Assembly (NCBI RefSeq): GCF_002949735.1
Contig: NZ_CP026681.1
Coordinates: 806,001 to 870,000 of the forward strand
Length of the DNA stretch: 64,000 nucleotides
Source of the DNA: Nostoc sp. 'Peltigera membranacea cyanobiont' N6
Lineage (GTDB): Bacteria; Cyanobacteriota; Cyanobacteriia; Cyanobacteriales; Nostocaceae
Direction: 5' to 3'
The position numbers and the translations under genes were made by a program. Of the stretch, positions 28,044 to 36,547 are shown piece after piece (within the stretch, counting starts at the first letter, position 1; the number at the start of each line of letters is the position of its first letter). Under the pieces are notes generated by a model. The model searched no databases and was not told the origin of the DNA. It saw only the letters and a list, made by a program, of their open reading frames with translations.

Positions 28044-28484
28044 ATGCCGCAAGTTTTAGAACAATCAATTCAAATTAATGCTACAGCTACGGTGGTGGAG
28101 CGCTGTATTAGCGATTTAGCTCTTATGCAACGCTGGCTCAACCCCGTCCTGCGTTGCGAACCTGTGGGTGAAGCTTGGAGTACTGATGTCGGCAGTCAAA
28201 GTCGTTTTATCATTCAAATTCCTCTGCTGAAACCCACGTTGAATAGCGTAGTTGTAGAACGACAACCAGGTTTGGTAGTCTGGGAATTCCAGGGATTTTT
28301 TCAAGGGCGCGATCGCTGGGAATGTCAACCCACAGAAAAGGGAACGCTTTTACTAAACCGTTTTGAGTACGATATTCCTAACCCCTTAGTGAGTTGGGGT
28401 TTCAACACCTTTGCTGCTTCTTGGACAAAAGCAGATATGCAAGCTCAACTCCGCCGCCTGAAACGAGTCGCAGAAAATTCGTAA
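28044..28484 (+). CDS. SRPBCC-superfamily protein
   Basis: A 146-residue START/Bet v1-like ligand-binding protein. It begins MPQVLEQSIQINATATVVER, the usual SRPBCC strand-helix opening, and continues with CISDLALMQRWLNPVLRC and the central PGLVVWEFQGFFQGRDRWEC. A frame extension to 28017 lacks support. The ligand is unknown. The stop codon TAA is formed by the first unit of a heptamer tandem repeat, so the C-terminus (RRLKRVAENS) borders the repeat directly. Confidence 0.72.
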   Translation: MPQVLEQSIQINATATVVERCISDLALMQRWLNPVLRCEPVGEAWSTDVGSQSRFIIQIPLLKPTLNSVVVERQPGLVVWEFQGFFQGRDRWECQPTEKGTLLLNRFEYDIPNPLVSWGFNTFAASWTKADMQAQLRRLKRVAENS

Positions 28485-28529
28485 TTCGTAATTCGTAATT
28501 CGTAATTCGTAATTCGTAATTCGTAATTG
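28481..28529. repeat. STRR heptamer tandem repeat (GTAATTC)x7
   Basis: Six exact GTAATTC units and one GTAATTG variant in tandem. Short tandemly repeated repetitive sequences of seven bases are characteristic of heterocystous cyanobacteria. Copies of the same heptamer, including inverted ones, lie at 56187-56335. Confidence 0.9.
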
Positions 28530-28633
28530 GGCACAAAAGGCAGAGGGGCACTTAGCTGGGGTAAGGGGGAGAATTAAGAATTACCTCTTTCCCCTCTGTT
28601 TCCCAGTCCCCATTCTCCAATCCCCATTCCCTA
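28530..28633 (+). repeat. about 100-bp dispersed element, inverted copy at 40214
   Basis: Starts GGCACAAAAGGCAGAGGGGC and ends in a CCCCATTCC-rich stretch. It is nearly identical, over about 100 bases, to the reverse complement of 40214-40326. It fills the space between the SRPBCC gene and the SirB1 gene and has no coding capacity. Confidence 0.8.
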
Positions 28634-29452
28634 GTCCTTACCCAACTCGGTAAGTAGCCGCCGAATCATTGATGCATCCTGGGCCTCAGGAACTGCTGCT
28701 AAATAATTTTGTAAGTCGTTTACTGCTTGGGGGTAGCGACCGAGTTGATAGGAGATTAAGCCGCGATCGCGCAATTCTAAAGTTAAATTAGGAAACAGTA
28801 ACAAAATTCGTTCAATCGCTGCTAGGGTTTTTTCTAATTCTTGTTGTTTGAGGTAGATAAGTTTTATATTTGTCAGCATTCGGGCTAAAAATTGCCGATT
28901 ACTGACTACAGCTAAAAATTCTGGTTGTAGGCTAACAGGTCGCTGATAAAGTTGAGACAGCAGTTCTTCGCAATCTTGGGCAAATATTATTTCACCGCCA
29001 TTGAAGGCATCTACGAAAATCTCTATATCTGGAACATCTGGACGAATCAGGAAATGTCCTGGCATCCCTACACCCACCATCGGAAAATCAATCCGTCTGG
29101 CAACCTCCAGGTAAACCAACGCCAAGGTTATGGGAATTCCCAATCGGCGGTCAATGACATCATTAAAAAAGCTATTGCGCGGATCGTAATAGTCAATTTC
29201 GTTACCAGAAAATTTTAAATCATCGTAGAGATACTGATTAATACTTTGAACTATCCGCAAAGGATATCGTGAATCAGGCAGGCGTTCTTGAAGCTCCCAT
29301 GCCATTGTATCAAGGGCATTAAGATATTCCTCTGGGTCTAACTTGGGATATTCTTCTTGTGCAATATACAAAGCTGCCTTTGCTAGGTCAATGTTTTCGT
29401 CAGCCTGCTGAATCTCCTGATAAAAATATTGTCGCGCTGACGAGAAATTCAT
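28631..29452 (-). CDS. SirB1-family (transglutaminase-like) protein
   Basis: 273 residues. The central domain is the SirB1 N-terminal transglutaminase-like fold (YYDPRNSFFNDVIDRRLGIP, ITLALVYLEVARRIDFPMVG, VGMPGHFLIRP). The C-terminal 80 residues form TPR-like helices (LAAIERILLLFPNLTLELRD, YQLGRYPQAVNDLQNYL). The biochemical role of this conserved family is unclear in cyanobacteria. Its 3' end abuts the dispersed element at 28530-28633, and its start region faces the atp operon. Confidence 0.82.
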   Translation of the reverse strand: MNFSSARQYFYQEIQQADENIDLAKAALYIAQEEYPKLDPEEYLNALDTMAWELQERLPDSRYPLRIVQSINQYLYDDLKFSGNEIDYYDPRNSFFNDVIDRRLGIPITLALVYLEVARRIDFPMVGVGMPGHFLIRPDVPDIEIFVDAFNGGEIIFAQDCEELLSQLYQRPVSLQPEFLAVVSNRQFLARMLTNIKLIYLKQQELEKTLAAIERILLLFPNLTLELRDRGLISYQLGRYPQAVNDLQNYLAAVPEAQDASMIRRLLTELGKD

Positions 29453-29910
29453 AAGCTGTTGCTCGGTGAAAGTGTGATGAAACTACAGCCAAACCCAATG
29501 CTGGATTGGGTTTGCCTGAAAACAATTTTTTATATCTAAACATTTTATAATTCTAATAAACTACTGAATTGCACTGGTGTAGGCGATCGCAATTCAGAGA
29601 AAGCCTGAAACACTAATTCTGCCTTCAATAATTTAAACCGTGAGATCGAAACAAGGGACTCTACCGTGTATAGTTTTGCGTAATTCCTAAGTGTTGTGTC
29701 TAGAATCATCATGACACGCCAGTTTTAATTTTGAGTCTTTCCTAGTGCCCATGCTAAAACTTACCTTAATTTTGATCCCCAAGCCCCAGTCTTAAAGATC
29801 AATTTAAGGCGAAGGTGGGGGCGTTCAGTGCTAATCTGAAAGGTGACATTGCTTAATTTTATGTCTTCTCCGACCTTATCTGAAATATAGCTTCACTCAT
29901 TAGGCGCAGC
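29453..29910. other. intergenic region before the atp operon
   Basis: About 460 bases between divergent genes. It has a short palindrome at 29491-29513 (AAACCCAAT-GCTGG-ATTGGGTTT) and one HIP1 site near 29583. No ORF is credible. It presumably carries the beta-epsilon ATP synthase promoter. Confidence 0.55.
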
Positions 29911-31359
29911 ATGGTCACAACCGCAGAAAAAACAAACATTGGCTACATTACCCAAATCATTGGCCCAGTCGTAGACGTTAAATTTCCCGGCGGGAAATTG
30001 CCACAAATCTACAACGCTTTGAAAATCAAAGGCACCAATGAAGCTGGACAGGAAATCAACATCACCATTGAAGTACAGCAACTGCTGGGCGACAATCAGG
30101 TGCGGACTGTTGCGATGAGTTCCACAGAAGGCTTAGTGCGCGGTTTTGAAGTTACCGATACAGGCGCTCCTATCAGCGTGCCAGTTGGTAAAGCCACATT
30201 GGGTAGAATTTTCAACGTCCTTGGCGAACCCGTGGACAACAGAGGCCCAGTAAATGCTGAAGCAACTCTACCCATCCACCGCTCGGCTCCCAAATTCACC
30301 GATCTGGAAACCAAACCTTCGGTGTTTGAAACTGGGATTAAAGTTGTTGACCTTCTGACTCCCTATCGACGCGGCGGTAAAATTGGTCTATTCGGCGGTG
30401 CTGGTGTTGGTAAAACCGTGATCATGATGGAATTGATCAACAACATCGCTACTCAGCATGGTGGAGTATCCGTATTTGCTGGCGTGGGTGAACGCACCCG
30501 TGAAGGCAATGACCTCTACAACGAAATGATGGAATCTGGGGTTATCAACAAAGACAACCTCAACGAATCAAAAATTGCTCTAGTTTACGGTCAAATGAAC
30601 GAACCACCCGGAGCAAGAATGCGGGTTGGTCTTTCGGGATTGACAGTAGCAGAATACTTCCGGGATGTGAACAAGCAGGATGTGCTGCTGTTTATTGATA
30701 ATATCTTCCGGTTTGTACAAGCAGGTTCCGAAGTATCCGCGCTATTGGGTCGGATGCCTTCTGCGGTTGGATATCAGCCCACATTGGGAACCGACGTAGG
30801 TGAACTGCAAGAGCGGATTACCTCGACTACAGAGGGTTCCATTACCTCCATTCAGGCAGTATACGTACCTGCGGATGACTTAACCGACCCCGCACCTGCT
30901 ACTACCTTCGCCCACTTGGACGGAACTACAGTACTGTCTCGCGGTTTGGCTGCTAAGGGAATTTATCCCGCAGTTGACCCCCTGGGTTCAACTTCCACCA
31001 TGCTCCAGCCCAATATTGTCGGTGAGGAACACTACAATACTGCGCGGGCGGTGCAATCAACTCTACAACGTTACAAAGAACTCCAAGATATTATCGCCAT
31101 TCTCGGTTTGGATGAATTGTCTGAAGAAGACCGTCTAATCGTTGCCCGGGCGCGGAAAGTTGAGCGCTTCTTGTCTCAGCCGTTCTTTGTCGCAGAAGTA
31201 TTTACCGGTTCTCCTGGTAAGTATGTGAAGTTAGAAGATACCATCAAAGGCTTCCAAAAGATTCTGTCTGGTGAGTTAGATGCTCTGCCAGAACAGGCTT
31301 TCTACTTGGTTGGCGATATCAACGAAGCGATCGCTAAAGCTGAAAAAATCAAAGGTTAG
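29911..31359 (+). CDS. atpD: ATP synthase F1 subunit beta
   Basis: Catalytic beta subunit of the thylakoid/plasma-membrane F1Fo ATP synthase (named atpB in cyanobacterial and plastid usage). Walker A is GGAGVGKT at residues 162-169, the glutamate-bearing GVGERTREGNDLY follows near 190, and the Walker B region is LLFIDNIFRF. The DELSEEDRL lever motif is intact. Length 482 is normal. As in most cyanobacteria the beta and epsilon genes form a separate two-gene operon from the main atp cluster. The spacer to epsilon is filled with heptamer repeats. Confidence 0.97.
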   Translation: MVTTAEKTNIGYITQIIGPVVDVKFPGGKLPQIYNALKIKGTNEAGQEINITIEVQQLLGDNQVRTVAMSSTEGLVRGFEVTDTGAPISVPVGKATLGRIFNVLGEPVDNRGPVNAEATLPIHRSAPKFTDLETKPSVFETGIKVVDLLTPYRRGGKIGLFGGAGVGKTVIMMELINNIATQHGGVSVFAGVGERTREGNDLYNEMMESGVINKDNLNESKIALVYGQMNEPPGARMRVGLSGLTVAEYFRDVNKQDVLLFIDNIFRFVQAGSEVSALLGRMPSAVGYQPTLGTDVGELQERITSTTEGSITSIQAVYVPADDLTDPAPATTFAHLDGTTVLSRGLAAKGIYPAVDPLGSTSTMLQPNIVGEEHYNTARAVQSTLQRYKELQDIIAILGLDELSEEDRLIVARARKVERFLSQPFFVAEVFTGSPGKYVKLEDTIKGFQKILSGELDALPEQAFYLVGDINEAIAKAEKIKG

Positions 31360-31481
31360 TCATTAGTCACTGGTCATTGGTCATTAGTCATTAGTCATTA
31401 GTTCAACTGCTAATGACTAATGGCAATTACGAAAGACAAAGGACAAATGACAAAGGACGAAGGACAAAGGACAAAAGACAA
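31360..31481. repeat. two families of heptamer repeats in the atp operon spacer
   Basis: First a run of GTCATTA/GTCATTG-type heptamers (about 31360-31402), then about eight AAAGGAC/AAATGAC-type heptamers (about 31432-31486). The second run contains repeated AAGGAC that can act as the ribosome site of the epsilon gene and also opens the frame upstream of it. Confidence 0.8.
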
Positions 31482-31895
31482 ATGACATTAACCGTTCGGG
31501 TAATTTCTCCAGATAAAACAGTCTGGGATGCTCCAGCTGAAGAAGTAGTTTTGCCTAGCACAACCGGTCAACTAGGTATCCTCACTGGACACGCACCACT
31601 TTTGACCGCCTTGGATACTGGTGTAATGCGAGTCCGTGCCGCGAAAAATCAGAATTGGGAAGCGATCGCCCTTTTGGGTGGCTTTGCCGAAGTCGAAGAG
31701 AACGAAGTGACAATTCTGGTTAACGGCGCTGAACGTGGTGACAAAATTAACCTAGAAGAAGCTCGTGCTGCTTACAACAAAGCAGAAGCGGGACTCACTC
31801 AAGTCTCAGCAGACGATCGCCAAGCCCAAATTAAGGCAAATCAAGCCTTCAAACGCGCCCGCGCTAGGTTTCAAGCTGCTGGCGGTTTGGTCTAA
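31482..31895 (+). CDS. atpC: ATP synthase F1 subunit epsilon
   Basis: 137-residue epsilon subunit (atpE in cyanobacterial naming), part of the central stalk and a brake on ATP hydrolysis. It has the N-terminal beta sandwich (MTLTVRVISPDKTVWDAPAE, LPSTTGQLGILTGHAPLLT) and the C-terminal helical hairpin (EEARAAYNKAEAGL, FKRARARFQAAGG). The frame is open back to 31413, but that extension is translated heptamer repeat, so the start is the ATG at 31482. Confidence 0.95.
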   Translation: MTLTVRVISPDKTVWDAPAEEVVLPSTTGQLGILTGHAPLLTALDTGVMRVRAAKNQNWEAIALLGGFAEVEENEVTILVNGAERGDKINLEEARAAYNKAEAGLTQVSADDRQAQIKANQAFKRARARFQAAGGLV

Positions 31896-31916
31896 TTTAA
31901 TTTAACTTTCTATTTC

Positions 31917-31952
31917 AACTTTGTAGGTTGGATATTTCCCAACCTACAAGTT
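31917..31952 (+). terminator. atp operon terminator-like hairpin
   Basis: AACTTTGTAGGTTGG pairs with CCAACCTACAAGTT (one bulged T), loop ATATTT, followed by a T-rich tail. It sits 22 bases after the epsilon stop. Confidence 0.65.
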
Positions 31953-32053
31953 ATTTATTAAATTTTAAAAAAATTACGTCAAGTTTAAGAAATCGAGGCA
32001 AGCTTTGTTGAAGTGTTAAATTAGCTAATTAGTTGCCCAGATGGGCACAAATT

Positions 32054-34159
32054 ATGAAAAGCTGTTCTTCTTCGCTTGGTACTCGTAAACAAAATAAGGT
32101 AGCTCGTTTAGCAGCATCTATCGTAGCAACGTTAGCGATCGCTAGCAGTATTCATTCTGTCAATGCTACTCCTGTAAAAACAACTACTGCAAAAGAAATA
32201 ACTTCGGTATCAGTCCAGCTAAATCAGACTACACCAAATATTGCTCAGTTACAAATTAGTAGCACTAAATATCAAGCTGCTGGAATTAATCCTTTTGGAC
32301 TGCTTCCCATCGTACTTGTCGGTGGTTTAGTCATATTCGTCCCCCTATTCTTTGGCGGACTAGTGGTTATTGGCGAACGTGAAGTTGGCATTGTGGTCAG
32401 AAAATTTACCCTTTCCGGGCGCGGAATCCCAGCCGGAGGATTGATTGCTCTTAATGGTGAAGCAGGTTTACAGGCAGATACTCTGCCTCCTGGTTGGCAC
32501 TGGGGCTATTGGCCTTGGCAGTATTCTGTAAAAAAAGAAGCGGTAATTGTTGTTCCCCAAGGGGAAATCGCTTTAATTGTGGCGGCAGATGGTGCATCCA
32601 ACCCACCAGAGCGGATTTTGGGTAAAATCGTGGGTTGTGACAACTTCCAAGATGCTCGAAAATTCCTTACCCAAGGTGGGGAAAAAGGGCGGCAGATGGG
32701 TTTTCTCACCGCAGGTACATATCGGATTAACACCGCCCTGTTTAAAGTCATCATGGCATCAAATGCCAGCGCTCATGGCATGACTCCAGAACAGTTGCGG
32801 GTGTACAGTCTTGCATCTGACAAAGTTGGCATCGTTACTACCTTAGATGGTTTACCAATTTCTGCTGGTGAACTCGCAGGCCCCATAATTGACGGACACG
32901 ACAACTTCCAAAATGGTTATAAATTTATTGATGGAGGTGGACGGCGAGGTTTACAAGAGCAGATTCTACTCTCTGGTTCTTGGAACTTGAATCCTTGGTT
33001 TGTTCAGGTTGAACAAGTGCCGATGACGGAAATTCCCATTGGGTATGTGGGTGTGGTGATTTCTTTCGTGGGTAAGGCACATCAAGATGTTAGTGGTGCA
33101 GCTTTCACTCACGGTAACTTGGTGAATCAGGGACATAAGGGTGTGTGGGTCGAACCGCTATATCCTGGTAAGCACCCGATTAATTCCCGGATTATGAAGA
33201 TTGAACTCGTGCCGACGACCAATATCGTTTTAAACTGGTCAGGTCGGACTGAACGCCACAGCTATGATGCTAAACTGGCTTCTTTAACAGTGCGATCGCG
33301 TGATGGATTTGCCTTTGATTTAGAAGTAGCGCAAATTATCCATGTGGGTGCATTAGATGCCCCGAAGGTAATTTCTCGCGTTGGTGTAATGCAAAATCTT
33401 GTAGACCATGTATTAGAACCAACTATCGGTAATTATTTCCGCAACTCAGCCCAAGACTATACTGTACTAGACTTTTTGACGGCTCGGAGTGAGCGACAAG
33501 CTGAGGCTGCTGAGTATATTAAAACAGCATTGCGGGCTTATGACGTGCAAGCGATCGACACCCTGATTGGTGATATTCTGCCACCAGCGTCGTTAATGCA
33601 GACACAGACAGACCGAAAAATTGCCGAAGAAGAACGCAAGACTTATGAAGTCCAGCAGATGGCGCAAACCCAACGGCAGCAGCTTGTCCGGGAAACGGCA
33701 TTGGCTAATATCCAGCAAGAAATGGTGAAATCAGAGCAAAGTGTGCATATTGCTGACCTAAAAGCCCAAGCCCAAATTAAACAGGCGAACGGTGAAGCTG
33801 AGGGAACAAAACTCCGGGCAATTGCTGAGGCTGAAGGTATTCGGGCCACAGGTAACGCTAAAGCTGAAACCTACCGCGCTGGTGTGGAAGCTTTGGGACC
33901 ACAAGGTTATACAGCAATGCAACTAATGCAGATTATAGGCGATCGCAATGTCCGCTTGATACCGGATGTTTTAGTTGGTAGTAACGGCAGCAATAACGGC
34001 TTAGTGGATGGGCTGCTATCCATGATTTTATGGAATCAAACTGGTAAAGGTGAATTGACACCAACATCTTTGCATCCACAACCAGTAGTTACCAAAGCCC
34101 AACCAACCTCAGAAAACGGTTATCCACCTATAGTTGTGAATTTCCCTGTAGATAAGTAA
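32054..34159 (+). CDS. SPFH/Band 7 (flotillin-like) membrane protein
   Basis: 701 residues. The first 40 form a signal-like segment (LAASIVATLAIASSIHSVNA). A second hydrophobic helix at about 80-110 (LLPIVLVGGLVIFVPLFFGG) precedes the SPFH core (VIGEREVGIVVRKF). A second SPFH-like stretch (IPIGYVGVVISFVGK, DGFAFDLEVAQIIHV) follows. A long Gln/Glu/Arg/Ala coiled coil (EERKTYEVQQMAQTQRQQLV, ANGEAEGTKLRAIAEAEG) covers residues 520-630. It likely assembles into large membrane rings or microdomains. The ATG at 32054 replaces a TTG at 32033 with no ribosome site. Confidence 0.82.
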   Translation: MKSCSSSLGTRKQNKVARLAASIVATLAIASSIHSVNATPVKTTTAKEITSVSVQLNQTTPNIAQLQISSTKYQAAGINPFGLLPIVLVGGLVIFVPLFFGGLVVIGEREVGIVVRKFTLSGRGIPAGGLIALNGEAGLQADTLPPGWHWGYWPWQYSVKKEAVIVVPQGEIALIVAADGASNPPERILGKIVGCDNFQDARKFLTQGGEKGRQMGFLTAGTYRINTALFKVIMASNASAHGMTPEQLRVYSLASDKVGIVTTLDGLPISAGELAGPIIDGHDNFQNGYKFIDGGGRRGLQEQILLSGSWNLNPWFVQVEQVPMTEIPIGYVGVVISFVGKAHQDVSGAAFTHGNLVNQGHKGVWVEPLYPGKHPINSRIMKIELVPTTNIVLNWSGRTERHSYDAKLASLTVRSRDGFAFDLEVAQIIHVGALDAPKVISRVGVMQNLVDHVLEPTIGNYFRNSAQDYTVLDFLTARSERQAEAAEYIKTALRAYDVQAIDTLIGDILPPASLMQTQTDRKIAEEERKTYEVQQMAQTQRQQLVRETALANIQQEMVKSEQSVHIADLKAQAQIKQANGEAEGTKLRAIAEAEGIRATGNAKAETYRAGVEALGPQGYTAMQLMQIIGDRNVRLIPDVLVGSNGSNNGLVDGLLSMILWNQTGKGELTPTSLHPQPVVTKAQPTSENGYPPIVVNFPVDK

Positions 34160-34263
34160 CATCAGGAACATGAGTTAGGGGCATAACATTGTTGTGCCCT
34201 GACAAAAAACAAACGGCTATATTTTATTGTGGACATCTTGCCCACCTTGTAGGTAGGAAAATT

Positions 34264-36075
34264 TTGCTTTTACAAGAACGTTATCGTTTACTCAAGGGAA
34301 TTGGTAAAGGGGGATTCGGGAAAACCTTCCTTGCTGTCGATGAGGGTCAGTTTCCTCCAGTTCCTTGCGTTGTTCAAGAATTATCGCTGGAATCTGAAAC
34401 AGATCAAACTTTTCAGCAAAAGGCGCAAAAGTTAGAAGAATTAGGTAAACATCCGCAAATTCCCGCTTTGTTGGCTTATTTCCAGCAGAATGAGCATTTT
34501 TATTTAGTGCAAGAGTTTATTGCAGGCACTAATTTAGCTCAGGTGGTTGAAGAGGAGGGCGCTTTTAATGAAACTCAGATTTGGCAACTTTTAGAAGATT
34601 TGTTGCCAGTTTTGCAGTTTATGAGCGATCGCAATATCATTCACCGCGATATTAAACCCCACAATATCATCCGTAGATCCGCAACTACAAAGAACGGGGA
34701 TTTTTTCATAGTCGATTTTACCACTGCAAAAATCGTCACAGAAATCGATCGGCTAACATCTGAAACCAGTATCGGCAGTCCAGAATACGCTGCACCAGAA
34801 CAAACGAGAGGAAAAGCGGTTTTTGCTAGTGATTTATATAGCTTGGGTGTAACTTGTATTTACTTACTTACTCAGATTCCGCCCTTTGATTTATTTGATA
34901 TTGCTAACGATTGTTGGGTCTGGCAACAATATCTTACTACTAAGGTTAGCGATGTCTGGCGACAAGACTCAAAGAGTCTACGCTTGGCGCAAATTCTCGA
35001 CAAGCTGCTGCAAAATGCTATTAACCGCCGCTTTCAATCAGCTAATGAAGTCATGCAAGTAATGGGTATGGAATGTAAAACTCAAAATTTGCAATTACCA
35101 AATCCTCCTTGGCGATGCTTGCATACCTTAACTGGGCATTCCGGGATATTAAGTGGTGTGAATGCCCTTGCCATCAGTCCTGACGATTACACTTTAGCCA
35201 GTGGAAGTGATGACAAAAACATCAAATTATGGGATTTAAATACCCAAAAAGTTCTAGCTACCTTATCAGGACATTCTCAAGCTGTAAAATCAGTTGCTTT
35301 CAGTCCAGATGGGAAAATTCTGGCAACTGCTAGCGATGATAAAACTATCAAATTGTGGCAGGTTGAGACATTAAAAGAAATCTGCACCTTAGTGGGACAC
35401 TCACACGCTGTAAAATCAGTTGCTTTCAGTCCAGATGGGCAGATTCTCGCTAGTGGTAGCTGGGATAAGACAATTAAACTCTGGGATGTAAATACTGGCA
35501 GAGAAATTTACACCATCGCTGGACACCAATTACAGGTAAATTCAGTAGCGTTTAGTCCTCAAGACCAGATTTTAGCCAGCGCTAGCTATGACAGAACGAT
35601 TCGCCTGTGGCAATTGAGAGCATTTGGAGGCTTTGAGGAAAAATTTGAAAACCGCCCATGCTATAGCTTGTTAAGCACCCTTTCGGGTCATGCATGGGCG
35701 GTTTTGACAGTCGCTTTTAGTCCCGATGGTCAAATTTTGGCGACGGGTAGTGATGATAACACTATTAAGTTGTGGGAGGTAAACACTGGTCAGCTAATTT
35801 GCACACTTGTTGGCCATTCTTGGTCTGTGGTGGCTGTGGCTTTTACTGCCGATGGCGAAACACTCCTAAGTGCAAGTTGCGACAAAACAGTTAAACTTTG
35901 GAAGGTAAGCACAGCAGAAGAGATTGTTACTCTCTCTGGTCATATAGACTCAGTATCTGCTGTTGCTGTGAGCAAAGTTAGACAATTAATTGCAAGTGGC
36001 AGCAAAGACAAGACTATCAAACTGTGGCAGCTTGTAGAACAATGCGTAGGCGTAGCCAGTCGTAGACATCGCTAA
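34264..36075 (+). CDS. Ser/Thr kinase-like protein (probable pseudokinase) with seven WD40 repeats
   Basis: Kinase-like domain of about 270 residues, then seven WD40 repeats forming one propeller. The glycine loop GKGGFGKTF and the catalytic loop HRDIKPHNII are kept. The lysine expected in CVIKQ is Gln (CVVQEL) and DFG is DFT (VDFTTAK), so phosphotransfer is doubtful. The TTG at 34264, with AGGA upstream, gives a normal MLLQERYRLLKGIG opening; the frame continues to a TTG at 34189, but that part is hairpin and repeat DNA, and the zinc-ribbon head of close relatives is missing. The last residues (CVGVASRRHR) and the stop come from the dispersed repeat at 36044. Confidence 0.8.
   Translation: MLLQERYRLLKGIGKGGFGKTFLAVDEGQFPPVPCVVQELSLESETDQTFQQKAQKLEELGKHPQIPALLAYFQQNEHFYLVQEFIAGTNLAQVVEEEGAFNETQIWQLLEDLLPVLQFMSDRNIIHRDIKPHNIIRRSATTKNGDFFIVDFTTAKIVTEIDRLTSETSIGSPEYAAPEQTRGKAVFASDLYSLGVTCIYLLTQIPPFDLFDIANDCWVWQQYLTTKVSDVWRQDSKSLRLAQILDKLLQNAINRRFQSANEVMQVMGMECKTQNLQLPNPPWRCLHTLTGHSGILSGVNALAISPDDYTLASGSDDKNIKLWDLNTQKVLATLSGHSQAVKSVAFSPDGKILATASDDKTIKLWQVETLKEICTLVGHSHAVKSVAFSPDGQILASGSWDKTIKLWDVNTGREIYTIAGHQLQVNSVAFSPQDQILASASYDRTIRLWQLRAFGGFEEKFENRPCYSLLSTLSGHAWAVLTVAFSPDGQILATGSDDNTIKLWEVNTGQLICTLVGHSWSVVAVAFTADGETLLSASCDKTVKLWKVSTAEEIVTLSGHIDSVSAVAVSKVRQLIASGSKDKTIKLWQLVEQCVGVASRRHR
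36044..36072 (-). repeat. small dispersed repeat forming the 3' end of the WD40 gene
   Basis: Reverse copy of the 29-bp element (GCGTAGGCGTAGCC...CGTAGACATCGC). It encodes VGVASRRHR, and the host gene stops with the TAA right after it. Confidence 0.85.
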
Positions 36076-36085
36076 TATTGTAATA

Positions 36086-36385
36086 TCAGGCGCTACCTGT
36101 GAAGGCAACTTCTGGAAATTTCAACTGAGCTTCGGCCATTGGACGGTTTCTGCCTTCCTCTTGCCAGTAGTTAATCACTTCTGTTGCTTTGTTAAGCAAC
36201 TCCACACGATCCAGGTCAGTAATCCAATGTTTGGATTCTAATTCCTTTTTTAACTCTTCCCAGGCATCATTTCTGGGCCAAAAAAAGTACTTAGTCAAAG
36301 GACTTGTACCTTTACCTACAACTTGATCCACTGCTAGAGCAACGTTTTCGTCTAACCACAAAATTTTCAAAATAAACTTGGTCAA
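36086..36385 (-). CDS. ycf65: 30S ribosomal protein PSRP-3 / Ycf65
   Basis: Small ribosomal-subunit protein shared by cyanobacteria and plastids (Ycf65, plastid-specific ribosomal protein 3). The family core is clear: FILKILWLDENVALAVDQVV, GKGTSPLTKYFFWPRNDAWE, LNKATEVINYWQEEG. The start is TTG at 36385: a strong GGAGG lies five bases before it, and an in-frame TGA two codons upstream excludes any earlier start. It is 99 aa, convergent with the WD40 gene ten bases away. Confidence 0.92.
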   Translation of the reverse strand: MTKFILKILWLDENVALAVDQVVGKGTSPLTKYFFWPRNDAWEELKKELESKHWITDLDRVELLNKATEVINYWQEEGRNRPMAEAQLKFPEVAFTGSA

Positions 36386-36547
36386 TCACACCTCCGGGAA
36401 TTTCCGGGCATTACTGAACTAGGATAGCGATCGCTTATTTTAACGCAATACCCTATCAAATGACCAAACATTCGGGAGTAGGGAGTAGGAGTGAGTAATT
36501 TTACTCAGTAATGTTAATTTTTAATTTTTAATTCGGAGCGTAGCGAC

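Noticed and set aside
28481..28529. Possible CRISPR array
   Set aside because: Units are 7 bases with no spacers; this is an STRR tandem repeat. No true direct-repeat/spacer pattern exists anywhere in the window.
31413..31481. N-terminal extension of the ATP synthase epsilon subunit
   Set aside because: It is translated heptamer repeat; family homology starts at 31482.
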